From: Armigeres subalbatus
Taxonomy: Eukaryota; Arthropoda; Insecta; Diptera; Culicidae
Reading direction: 5' to 3'
Length of the DNA: 64,000 nucleotides
Assembly (NCBI RefSeq): GCF_024139115.2
Contig: NC_085140.1
Coordinates: forward strand, 103,180,988-103,244,987
Below the pieces are notes generated by a model. That model did no database searches and had not been told where the DNA came from. It saw only the letters and a program-made list of their open reading frames with translations. This document shows positions 43,611-54,311 of the stretch, in pieces (position 1 is the stretch's first letter; every line of letters starts with the position of its first letter). A program made the translations under genes and the position numbers.

Positions 43611-46333
43611 TATCCCATGATAAATTTCTTTTAAAAAGCTTCAAACGCGGGGAGCCCTGGTTCTGATTATGCATTTTAACTTGTTCTACACAACTGTGCG
43701 GTCCGCAACACAAAATGAGCGAAAACAAAGCGAAAATCATCACTTCTGTGTGGGGGCTGCCTATCCGATTATGTTTTCTCGCACTTGTATACCTGCATAG
43801 CATAGTTTGATTTTTTTTTACCCAACCTGAGTATTCATCTCTTAATATCTTTGAATAATTTCTTCTGTTTTCTTATTGTTATCTAGTATACTATTCAATT
43901 CGTTAGGGACTCCAATTCTATTCCTCTGCAGATTAAACAGATTAAACTTTGGACAAGTTGCTAGGATATGATGGACAGTTACGCTTCTGTTGCACATGTC
44001 ACATTGGTCCGATTCTCGTTTTTCGAAGATATGGTGTTTAGTTAACCAACAATGACCAAGGCGTAGTCTCGTTAGAATGATTTGTTCCTTCCTGTTGCAT
44101 CTATCCTTCCACTTAAGCACTGTTGATTTAATGATTCTCAGACTGCTTCTTGGCGCTGCATGCCATGTATTTTGGTGGGTGTTCTAGATTTCTCCAAGGC
44201 ACCATTTCAGCATATCTTGCCTGGGTACAGCATCCGTAAGTCGATTGTTGAGGTTTTGCGGCCTTATCTGCACTGTCATTTCCTGGAATAGTTGAGTGCC
44301 CGGGAATCCAGCAGTAGTGCAGATTTTTTTCCTTCGCTTCGCTCAATTTGTATGGGTGTTTTGATTTCCCGGTTTCCAATGTTTCTAGACAACTGGCCAA
44401 GTCACTAACCGAGGCATCGTTACCATTCCTCGTGGCGATGGCTAGTGCTGCAGCTTCAGCTGTTAAACGGAGCATTGGTCAGGTAAGCTTGTTTCAATTT
44501 TAGTTGAGGGTCCAAGTCCGACTTTTCCTTGTGCTAGTGAGTCATCCGTATACCACTGGGACTGGTGAATGCAGCTCCTTTCTACTAGTTATCTGAAGAT
44601 CGAATATGCGCGTTGTGGAGCTTGGCCCGCTCCGAGCTCAGCTTTTATTCTCCAATCAATTCTAGGTCCATTTTCGTGCCATAGTCTGGAAGGGTTTGTT
44701 TGAACTTTTTGGAGAGGAGGTTATATTTTTCTCGTTATTTATTCTTTTTGAATACGCGAAGTTATTACACGATGCTGGAAGGGAAGGTATCCTGATTCAA
44801 CGAGCATTGGGAGTATGGGTGTCGTTTGGAAGGCTCCGGAGGCTATTCGAATGATTTAGTTATAGATGGTCGAAAGATTTATGGAATTATTTTTTCTCAT
44901 AACCTTTGCTCCATAGAGAAGCTTGGAAATATTTGTTGGTTCACCTATGCACAGTAGACAGACTTCCCTTTATTTTTTTAACGTGTTGGTTAAAAGAGCT
45001 TTTTCGGAAGTGGATTCCTAGAATTCTTGTGGTCTTCACTTTTTGAAGTGGTGTATTGCCCAGTAAGGGTATGCGATAACACACTTTTTCCTAACGAAAC
45101 GAAACGAAAAAAAATTTGTTGATTCGAAAGGAAACGTAACGAAATATAGATTTACTTTCGAGACTTCAAAACGATACGAAATCAAGGTCAGTATAATTTT
45201 GCATCATGTACGGAATTTCGATTTCACATTTCAAAGTCAAAATACTGTTTTGCAACCAATAGAGTTATAATAATAGAAGAAGCAGTCTATGATAAATCGT
45301 CGCGTTCCCGTTTATATACTATTGGCAATAAGGCAATATCCCAGCATTTGTGCCGCTGAAACTGATCAAACAGTTCAGTTTTATATTAGTAAGTATATTT
45401 CATATTGGCTTATCAGCATGGTTTTATGGTTTGAGCTAACTCGAAATCAGAAAATGAATGTATAGATTTTATTTTTCATTCTGTGGGATACTTCGCCGTG
45501 CGTATACGCAGATAGAAAATTGATAATAGCATACATTTGCTCTCCGGAAGAATCCCGCGAACCTTTATAAAATGCACAAAGATATGTAGTTCAGATTTTA
45601 TTTCACAAATGTGACTGTAAAGTTTTTACGGCAGCAGTTTGCCAGATGTGAAATAATTTTTCCTTTCTCATAGAAAGAGTTATATCAAAAGGCTGTCATT
45701 CCTTCCAAAATCTAACTTTTTTAGGAGACTCGGCCCATAGCTATTGTCATTTGTCCTTATATATGTACTTGTGCTTATGAGACATACAACAAATGTTGCC
45801 AAATTTTCATTTTCAAATGACTTCAATTAAGGGCAAGAAACAGCTGTTAAATCAGCTGAATGCAATCATGAGTAAAGAACTTTCAGCAATTTTGATGATC
45901 TTCCAACCCGCTCTGGATTTTTTATTTGCAAATTTCATGCGAAGAAATGCCAGCGACTCTGCAATGCTCCACACATATTGTGCAAATAGTCAAAGAAGAG
46001 CTTAGCTTAGCTTAATTAATTGTACACATCGTAGTTGAAAATCATGATTGGCCAAGCAACAGCAAATATGCACAGCTCACCACCTGATTACATTTACATA
46101 AATAGGATAGAATAGTTTAAGATACTTTTCGAATTTTTGTTAGATATTATTAACAAAATACTGAAGACGGTTTATAGAAGAAAATTAAATACGTCTACAA
46201 ATACTCGGAATGGGGTTATGCAGCAAGCGTCTCAAGTAGCCTTGCAAGCAATGGCGTAGGATTCTGGATCTGGTCTAGGATGTTTTCGGGTTGAAAACAT
46301 TCTCGGTGCACTGGGCATAGTGTATCCATTGTA

Positions 46334-47966
46334 GGGGAGAACGGTCCAAAATGCACACCTTAAACTTTTTCGATGTGTTCACCTATATAAACAAGAGTAT
46401 CGAACCATTTCAACGTGTAGATGCAAAATTTACAAAACTAGCTGCATTCTACAATGATTTCTTATTCATAACAACAAGGTTTTTATTACTTTCTAACGCA
46501 TTTAAGATGAGTTTTAAAAATGCGGCTGAGGCAAAACGCCCGAATGGTGGTGTAAAATTGCACAACTGCATGTGCACCATCTGTTCGTTGATTTCAAGGC
46601 GGCATACGACAGTATAGACCGCGTAGAGCCATGGAAAATTATGGACGAGAACAGCTTCCCTGGGAAGCTTACCAGACTGATCAAAGCAACGGTGGATGGT
46701 GTGCAAAACTGTGTGAAGATTTCGGGCGAACACTCCAGTTCGTTCGAATCGCGCCGGGGACTAAGACAAGGTGATGGACTTTCGTGCCTGTTGTTCAACA
46801 TTGCGCTAGAAGGTGTCATGCGGAGAGCCGGGTGTAACAGCCGGGGTACGATTTTCAACAGATCCAGTCAATTTATTTGCTTCGCGGATGACATGGACAT
46901 TGTCGGCCGAACATTTGCAAAGGTGGCAGAACTGTACACCCGCCTGAAACGTGAAGCAACAAAAGTTGGACTGGTGGTGAATGCGACAAAGACAAAGTGC
47001 ATGCTTGTGGGCGGAACCGAGCGCGACAGGGCCCGCCTGGGAAGCAGTGTTACGATAGACGGGGATACCTTCGAGGTGGTCGAGGAATTCGTCTACCTCG
47101 GATCCTTGCTAACGGCTGACAACAACGTTAGTCGTGAAATACGAAGGCGCATCATCTGTGGAAGTCGGGCCTACTACGGGCTTCAGAAGAAACTGCGGTC
47201 GAAAAAGATTCGCCACCGCACCAAATGTGTCATGTACAAGACGCTTATAAGACCGGTTGTCCTCTACGGACATGAAACATGGACAATGCTCGAGGAGGAC
47301 TTGCAAGCACTCGGAGTATTCGAGAGACGGGTGCTTAGGACCATCTTTGGCGGTGTGCAAGAAGACGGTGTGTGGCGGCGAAAAATGAACCATGAGCTCG
47401 CCCAACTCTACGGCGAACCCAGTATCCAGAAGGTAGCTAAAGCCGGAAGGGTACGATGGGCAGGACATGTTGCAAGAATGCCGGACAGCAACCCTGCAAA
47501 GATGGTGTTCGCTTCCGATCCGGCAGGTACGAGACGGCGTGGAGCGCAGCGAGCGAGATGGGCAGACCAGGTGCAGAACGACTTGGGGAGCGTGGGGCGT
47601 ATCCGAGGATGGAGAGATGCGGCCTCGAACCGTGCATTGTGGCGTCAAATTGTTGATTCAGTGTTATCTGTTTAGATGTTAACTAAATAAATGAAATGAA
47701 ATGCATGTGAAATAATGGTTAACGCTTTGTTTTGTATCAATGGATTGAACGACAATCTTACGGGTGAGGTGAATAATTTCAAAATCGTTAAATTGAAACG
47801 AAAATGAGGGATTTTGCTCATTTCTTCCATTGCAGCTCAATAATGAATAACTAATATTGAATTGTAATAATAATATTCGTTCATAAATGTCCTACAAAAG
47901 ATTATATGAGTGAATTTGTCACTGAGGCCTTTTTGCCCCAAGGGTGGGTTATGCACTGTTCTCCCC
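46334..47966. mobile_element. MITE family C interrupted by an RTE copy
   Basis: Ends GGGGAGAACGGTCC and, inverted, GGGGAGAACAGTGC, with TA on both sides (46332-46333, 47967-47968). Without the RTE insertion (46575-47701) and one target copy it would be about 500 bp, a normal MITE size. Confidence 0.7.
46572..47675 (+). CDS. RTE reverse transcriptase C-terminal part, open frame
   Basis: 367 codons without interruption. The frame runs from the middle of the RT (HHLFVDFKAAYDSIDR) through RRGLRQGDGLSCLLFN and the catalytic FADDMDIVGRTFAKV. It continues with LVVNATKTKCMLVGG, EEFVYLGSLLTADNNVSREI, LYGHETWTMLEEDLQALGVF, WRRKMNHELAQLYGEPSI and GRVRWAGHVARMPDSNPAKM to a TAG at 47673-47675. The endonuclease is missing because the insertion is 5'-truncated. 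Target duplications TGCATGTG lie at 46567-46574 and 47702-47709, and the tail is ACTAAATAAATGAAATGAAA. The open frame and perfect duplication indicate a young insertion; the protein is not expected to be expressed or mobile. The stated start is the frame limit, not a real start codon. Confidence 0.85.
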   Translation: MHHLFVDFKAAYDSIDRVEPWKIMDENSFPGKLTRLIKATVDGVQNCVKISGEHSSSFESRRGLRQGDGLSCLLFNIALEGVMRRAGCNSRGTIFNRSSQFICFADDMDIVGRTFAKVAELYTRLKREATKVGLVVNATKTKCMLVGGTERDRARLGSSVTIDGDTFEVVEEFVYLGSLLTADNNVSREIRRRIICGSRAYYGLQKKLRSKKIRHRTKCVMYKTLIRPVVLYGHETWTMLEEDLQALGVFERRVLRTIFGGVQEDGVWRRKMNHELAQLYGEPSIQKVAKAGRVRWAGHVARMPDSNPAKMVFASDPAGTRRRGAQRARWADQVQNDLGSVGRIRGWRDAASNRALWRQIVDSVLSV

Positions 47967-49108
47967 TACTTGCCACACAAGATACATACTCATGCAATGG
48001 CGGGCATTAAAAAGCTTCCAATTAATAACTGAGGAAGTGCTAATAGAATCCAAGAATACTAAGTTCCAGTTGGAATGTAGAATCATTGAAGAAGAGGAAG
48101 TAAGCGTTGATAAAAAAAATAGTATAACATAAAGTTTTCAACATAGTTTTATGATTCAGCTCAGCGGCGCAGCCAAAATTTTTGATAATATAAAATATGG
48201 TTTAAGTTAAAATTTATTTCGAAATTCCGTTAAATTTCGTTAGATGCTGGTTTTTTCTAGCGATTTTTTTCTGTAATTTTACGAAACGAAATCAAGAAAT
48301 TAGATTTCTCCATGCTCAAGTTTCGCGGAACTTCCTTTCGAATCATCTGAAACGAGATTTTTCGGAATACCGCATATGCTTATTGCCCAGTAAGAGATTA
48401 GCTCCCTCCAAGTGCCATATTTTGTGGCGTTTCATATTGCAGCAATGCATCGTTGTTGACTTCGTGGGTGATAGTTCTAGTCCGATGGCACCAGCCCAGT
48501 CGTACAGCGTTTATGGCTTTTTGTAGCCTATTTTTAGGCTTTGTTTGGTGCCAAACCCTGTCATAAGCTTTGCTTATGTCTAGGGTTACTATTTCACAGT
48601 GCTGTTTTTTTTTCAGCTGGATGCGCAATTATTTAATCTAATTTCGCTAAATAGTTTGTCGTACCCTTTCCTTTACGGAAAGCAAATTGGTTTGGGTGTA
48701 GAGTATCATGCGTTTCCAAAACGGTACCTAGTTAGCCGGTTATTTGTTATGCGTTCCATTATTTTCGATAAACAACTAGTAAGATAGTTTTCCCGGCGGC
48801 TTTTTGATCGGAATGATCACGCTCTGCTTCCAGATTGTTGGGATTTTACCATATGTTGTTGAAGGCCTGTAGTAGGCTTGGAGAGCCCGCAGTGGCAGAT
48901 GTAGCTGCGAAGTAATCTGGGAAATGATCTACTACTTCCGGAATATGATTAGTGTATGTTCCTTCGATTGTGACTCCTGGGGCTTTTGAGCTATGTTTTC
49001 CATTAAGTTTACTTTAACTTTGTCTTAGCTGGGAGGTGCTACCCATATTGCCGGATGTCATAGTTCCACTTGTCTTGCAAAATGCTGAAGTTTGATACCC
49101 ATATTACT

Positions 49109-49167
49109 AATTCTTCTTCTTCTTAATTGGCCTTACATCCCCCACTAGGACAGTGCCGCCTCGCAGC
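49109..49167 (-). mobile_element. Feilai-like SINE 3' fragment
   Basis: On the minus strand AGCTGCGAGGCGGCACTGTC leads to GGGGGATGTAAGGCCAATTA and (AGA)n. This is the 3' end of the same SINE family, 5'-truncated. Confidence 0.75.
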
Positions 49168-49426
49168 TGTGACGAAATAAACGTCATTTTCTTGGACTCA
49201 TATCACCAAAAATGGTAGTTGTGGCCAAATTTACTGCGTTAAATGCGTTATAACTTACTATTTTAGTTAGTTTTCCTCCTTGGACTTCCGTCTCAATCTT
49301 CCTCTTGAACCGTTTCTATCAATTGATTTCACTCTTATATATATTTATATTATCTTATATATTTTATCTAGACTATTTTTAGCTTGTACATTGTTTACCT
49401 ATATGCCCTACTGGCCTTCTGTGTCG

Positions 49427-51225
49427 AGTTCAGTGCGAGATTTCTCTTGTTTCGAACTGCAGAACGATGACGCGATCGGCCGAAATATTTGTTCTGCATT
49501 GCGCGGCCGGTAATAAAAATCTGTTCAGTGCGTGATTTCTCTTGTTTCGGACTGCAGAACGATCGCGCGATCGCCCGAAATATTTGTTCTGCATTGCGCG
49601 GCCGGTAATAAAAATCAGTTCAGTGCGTGATTTCTCTTGTTTCGGACTGCAGAACGATGACGCGATCGGCCGAAATATTTGTTCTACATTGCGCGGCCGG
49701 TAATAAAAATCAGTTCAGTGCGAGATTTCTCTTGTTTCGAACTGCAGAACGATGACGCGATCGGCCGAAATATTTGTTCTGCATTGCGCGGCCGGTAATA
49801 AAAATCAGTTCAGTGCGTGATTTCTCTTGTTTCGGACTGCAGAACGATGACGCGATCGGCCGAAATATTTGTTCTGCATTGCGCGGCCGGTAATAAAAAT
49901 CAGTTCAGTGCGTGATTTCTCTTGTTTCGGACTGCAGAACGATGACGCGATCGGCCGAAATATTTGTTCTGCATTGCGCGGCCGGTAATAAAAATCAGTT
50001 CAGTGCGTGATTTCTCTTGTTTCGGACTGCAGAACGATGACGCGATCGGCCGAAATATTTGTTCTGCATTGCGCGGCCGGTAATAAAAATCAGTTCAGTG
50101 CGTGATTTCTCTTGTTTCGGACTGCAGAACGATGACGCGATCGGCCGAAATATTTGTTCTGCATTGCGCGGCCGGTAATAAAATCAGTTCAGTGCGTGAT
50201 TTCTCTTGTTTCCGGACTGCAGAACGATGACGCGATCGGCCGAAATATTTGTTCTGCATTGCGCGGCCGGTAATAAAAATCAGTTCAGTGCGTGATTTCT
50301 CTTGTTTCGGACTGCAGAACGATGACGCGATCGGCCGAAATATTTGTTCTGCATTGCGCGGCCGGTAATAAAAATCACTTCAGTGCGTGATTTCTCTTGT
50401 TTCGGACTGCAGAACGATGACGTGATCGGCCGAAATATTTGTTCTGCATTGCGCGGCCGGTAATAAAAATCAGTTCAGTGCGTGATTTCTCTTGTTTCGG
50501 ACTGCAGAACGATGACGCGATCGGCCGAAATATTTGTTCTGCATTGCGTGGCCGGTAATAAAAATCTGTTCAGTGCGAGATTTCTCTTGTTTCGGACTGC
50601 AGAACGATCGCGCGATCGGCCGAAATATTTGTTCTGCATTGCGCGGCCGGTAATAAAAATCAGTTCAGTGCGAGATTTCTCTTGTTTCGGACTGCAGAAC
50701 GATGACGCGATCGGCCGAAATATTTGTTCTGCATTGCGCGGCCGGTAATAAAAATCAGTTCAGTGCGTGATTTCTCTTGTTTCGGACTGCAGAACGATGA
50801 CGCGATCGGCCGAAATATTTGTTCTGCATTGCGCGGCCGGTAATAAAAATCAGTTCAGTGCGTGATTTCTCTTGTTTCGGACTGCAGAACGATGACGTGA
50901 TCGGCCGAAATATTTGTTCTGCATTGCGCGGCCGGTAATAGAAATCAGTTCAGTGCGTGATTTCTCTTGTTTCGGACTGCAGAACGATGACGCGATCGGC
51001 CGAAATATTTGTTCTGCATTGCGTGGCCGGTAATAAAAATCTGTTCAGTGCGAGATTTCTCTTGTTTCGGACTGCAGAACGATCGCGCGATCGGCCGAAA
51101 TATTTGTTCTGCATTGCGCGGCCGGTAATAAAAATCTGTTCAGTGCGTGATTTCTCTTGTTTCGGACTGCAGAATGATCGCGCGATCGGCCGAAATATTT
51201 GATCTGCATTGCGCGGCGGGTAATA
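49427..51225. repeat. 95-bp tandem array, ~19 units, with 475-bp higher-order repeat
   Basis: The unit begins AGTTCAGTGCGTGATTTCTC and contains CTTGTTTCGGACTGCAGAAC, GATGACGCGATCGGCCG and GCATTGCGCGGCCGGTAATA. Most units are nearly identical. Diagnostic variants recur at 475 bp, exactly five units: GATGACGTGATCGG (about 50417 and 50892), GCATTGCGTGG (50546 and 51021) and CTGTTCAGTGCGAG with GATCGCGCGATCGG after it. Identical 24-bp segments (ATGCCCTACTGG...) flank the array plus its 3' neighbour at 49403-49426 and 51827-51850. Open frames across the array are coincidental. Confidence 0.9.
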
Positions 51226-51850
51226 AGAGTAGCTATCGAACAAGTAAGTGCAGTGCGTGTTTTAGTCGTCGGGTAAGAAATTAAGTATCTATCTTGTGTT
51301 CGGTGGCTCATGCGCATGTCGCGCGCGGTCGAAAAAAGCGAGTTCTTCAATAGTTTGCTGTAGCCATCGAACAAGTGAGTACAGAGTGCTGCGCTTCCGT
51401 GCGGTCGTCCAAAACGCGAATCTCCTTAGCTTTCATATGCCGCCGGGCGTGCACGTTTTTTAACTTTTAACTCGTATTAGTGTCATTTCCCATCCCATAG
51501 ATCGTATCGCTTACCAAAGTGAATCCAGATAAATTATCCTTTGTAACTAAGACGATATCCTATCCCAAGACAATCGTGGAGATGCAGAGGTATACTCGGT
51601 CTCTAGTAGCAACGAGAGTCGCACTAACAATCCTTCCATTCCTATATGACCGTAAGGACGTGGCCGGCGCCGTTATTGACTTTAAAGATTTGAGCTCCCG
51701 AAACGTGTACATTGAGAATGGGTAGCTAATCCCAAGCCCCATTCATTGTGTTCTCTGTACAATTTCGCAAGTTCAGTCAATCACGGAGTAGCAACTACGA
51801 ATTGTGCGGTCATAATGCTCATGCTCATGCCCTACTGGCCTTCTGTGTCG
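51226..51850 (+). other. Unidentified body downstream of the 95-bp array
   Basis: The segment has a duplicated GCTATCGAACAAGT/GCCATCGAACAAGT word (51232, 51364) and a 68-codon open frame at 51519-51722 (start MNPDKLSFVTKTISYPKTIV) that I do not recognise. It ends with ATGCTCATGCTCATGC just before the right 24-bp repeat. Together with the array it looks like one inserted unit of 2.4 kb. Confidence 0.4.
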
Positions 51851-51937
51851 TTCGTCTAATGAATTATTGGCAGTGGCTGATTTTCTACTCGCCGCTACTA
51901 CATCCAGGCGGTATAGTATATGCGTAAAATAGCCAGC

Positions 51938-52150
51938 AGGAGTTATCTGCCAGAAATTTGTATGGCGAAAGACATCTAATGCGGGTTTTCTCAAAATTAG
52001 GAACTTTTCATGAAAAACTATTTGGTACCGGTTATGTAGAAAGGTGTCCGCTACTACGCCTACCAAATATTTTTTCGATGAAGGTGCTTAATTTTGAGAA
52101 ATCGAACCTTAGATGCCTTTCGCCATACTGATTTCAGAAAGTTAACTCCT
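51938..52150. mobile_element. Hairpin MITE, ~88-bp arms
   Basis: The left arm 51938-52025 and right arm 52063-52150 are inverted repeats sharing AGGAGTTA, GTATGGCGAAAGRCATCTAA, TTTCTCAAAATTA and ATTTGG, with a loop of about 37 bp. It has no coding frame. The TSD is unclear. Confidence 0.65.
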
Positions 52151-52429
52151 AGTGTGCCGCTGTAAGCACGCTCAAAGCAGGCGATTCATTATCGTCGGGC
52201 TATCTGCGATTGTTCGACCACCACTTTACTGTCTTCCGTCAACAGTTGACAGTTACTGTTCATAATAGTGTAACTTTACAATGTGTTTATATTCGCACTT
52301 CAACTTACTTACAGTGCATGTTATTGCTATCTGCGGTCCAGACTCCACGTAAATTGACTCTAACAACAAACTCTTTCTCTATTCAAGCCAAAATTCTATT
52401 TGCATCATAAAATATTCTTCGACTCGCTA

Positions 52430-53844
52430 GGGTAAGGAAGGTATTTTGTACCGCTTTAGGAGATGGCCGAACAATTTACGAATAAAAGTTAGATTTTGTA
52501 ATAATGCTTGATCAATTTCCTATGAAACTAAAAAGTGGTGAATGCTAGGTAGGATTTGTAGGTAAAAATGTTGTAAATCCCACCGAAAGAACCAAACTAT
52601 CATAAATTCTGAAGATATGTTAGATTTAATTTTGGACCACCTGTTTTTATTTTGGACCACCTATTGAACATATTTTGGACCACTCGAATAATTTTGTATT
52701 GCTTGCAAAGTTATGTTACTATTAGATTAAATTAGTGATCTCCAGCATTTTCGGCGTTTTCATCCTCAAAGTCCTTGTTAAGCAATACATTTTTATGAGC
52801 ACTCAAAAGCTAAGAACAATATCTATCAGCTAAGGATATTGAAACTCATATCAATTTCAGTACCACTCGGTACAGCATCATGAAAGCAAAACGTGCGGCC
52901 TAAGGCCGTGATGTAGACCCCTGGTCAAGTCTACCCTGCCACATTTTTTATGTAGTTTGCTAAATCTGTTCCATTTGTGCCGTTAGATAGTAGTGGGTTG
53001 TCTGGTTCTTCTTTGCTTTTGGCATATTCTTTTCAAAACGAAACATAATCGTAGAACGCGGAAATCTGTTGCATTGGCAAGCAGCACGGACGGAGAGTTC
53101 TAGCAAAAAATGGTTCTTATCATGGAGCTTTCTTAACTATTCTGCCCACAATCGCATATTTGTCCCATATGGATAGGAATTCCAGCAAAGGTGGGACTGA
53201 TATGCGATCATAGGCAGTATTTTCGCATGGAAATAATAAAAATAATAATAAACATTAATAAACATTTTTCTAGGGCTTACATCAATGAGCAGTAATTTAT
53301 AAATGCGTTATGAACAGTAATTTATGCTAATAGTGATACTGGTGGTTTGTTACTAGAGAAACAAATGGTTGGTAAAAACAAAAGTTTAAGAGATCTAGAA
53401 CTTAAAAAGAAGATATGTCGAAAATATGTTCGGTTCAATGAAAAATGAACCTATTTTGGACATGCCTCAGGATACTGTTTTTAAACTTACAATGTATTGC
53501 TCGAGATATGGAACTGCTTCAATTAGGTTGTAATAAGTCAACAACATCATTTTCATGTTTTAAATCTATGTACAAATAAACTTACAGCTTTTGAAAGTTG
53601 ACTTCAATTTCACAATGTCGTCTTAGTTTTGGTCTAACCCAGCCGGAATGGGTAAATGCGTGAACATATTTTCAATAATTGCAATATTTAAAAAAAAAAC
53701 CAATGTAGGAAGAACCTTATGGATAGTTTATTTTTGCATTAAAATTAAAATATTGCATGTTTTATTTAGTTTTATGTGATATAAATACAAAATTCAGTTG
53801 GGTGGTCCAAAATATGAGCTCGGTCCAAAATACAGCCGTCACCC
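52430..53844. mobile_element. 1.4-kb non-autonomous element with TTTTGGACCACC subterminal repeats
   Basis: TA flanks (52428-52429, 53845-53846). The ends GGGTAAGGAAGGTATTTTGT and, inverted, GGGTGACGGCTGTATTTTGG match. ATTTTGGACCACC-like words repeat near both ends (52628-52690 and 53800-53830). No transposase frame is visible, and 52700-53780 is AT-rich filler. Confidence 0.7.
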
Positions 53845-53846
53845 TA

Positions 53847-54303
53847 TAGGTCACTGCGCGCGGAAAACCTATCCTAACAATTTTGACAGGTACTAGTCCT
53901 GTTGTTTGCGTTTCGAACTTGGAACTTTTTGAATCTTCATATTTCATAATGAAGACATCCCGTACATTCCGCATTCAAATACAGGAAATTATCGATAAGT
54001 CTAGATAATTATCGATGAGATAATTCAAAGAATGATAGAAGTATCTCAATACTATATATGCAAAAATTTCCACTGCCTACCGGTGAACACCTGACGGCGA
54101 TTCATAACTTATTGTCCCTTCGGTGTGCGAAACAAATCCGAATGCTACTACACTTAGACGCGATAGCCCTACGCTATCAATTTGAGTCATTGTAGCAATC
54201 ATCGGCTGGTAAACAAACATATGTACTTCGATACTGTGGGCCGCAACAGAAAGCACGTGCTAGAGTAATGAGAATATGGATGAGTGTGATTGACCCGCAA
54301 TTG
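53847..54303. other. No gene seen
   Basis: Apparently unique sequence. A local palindromic AATTATCGATAAGTCTAGA/TAATTATCGATGAGATAATT pair occurs at 53988-54025. Confidence 0.4.
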
Positions 54304-54311
54304 CCTTAGGC

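Larger units (their letters stand above)
45068..48380. mobile_element. Insertion with TATGCG/TTCGAAAGGAA inverted ends in the I-clade LINE
   Basis: Flanked by a perfect 14-bp direct repeat TATTGCCCAGTAAG (45054-45067, 48381-48394). The ends show diverged inverted similarity over about 70 bp: GGTATGCGATAACACAC and TTGATTCGAAAGGAAACG on the left, ATATGCGGTATTCCGAAAAA and ATGATTCGAAAGGAAG read inward from the right. CGAAACGAAA words are frequent near both ends. Its own sequence (45068-46331, 47969-48380) has no recognisable ORF. It carries the family C MITE and, inside that, an RTE copy. Confidence 0.55.
43840..49090 (-). pseudogene. I-clade LINE ORF2 relic split by a 3.3-kb insertion
   Basis: On the minus strand, from 49090 down: WKQSVIIPIKKPPGK, NQFAFRKGKGYDKLF and LDISKAYDRVWH, then after a palm deletion GAIGLELSPTKSTTMHCCNM to about 48395. 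After the insertion (45068-48380) the thumb continues (RIASGAFQTTPI, 44800-44870). RNase H follows (LTAEAAALAIATRNG, CWIPGHSTIPGNDSADKAA, 44128-44475), then the C-terminal domain LTRLRLGHCWLTKHHIFEKR with the Cys-His knuckle CDMCNRSVTVHHILATC (43842-44120). RT, RNase H and this knuckle fit I-clade elements. It is dead through frameshifts and deletion. Confidence 0.7.

Noticed and set aside
49280..51374. Open frames of about 80-109 codons across the 95-bp array on both strands
   Set aside because: The unit length is not a multiple of three, the frames change from unit to unit, and both strands are open; a repeat by-product.
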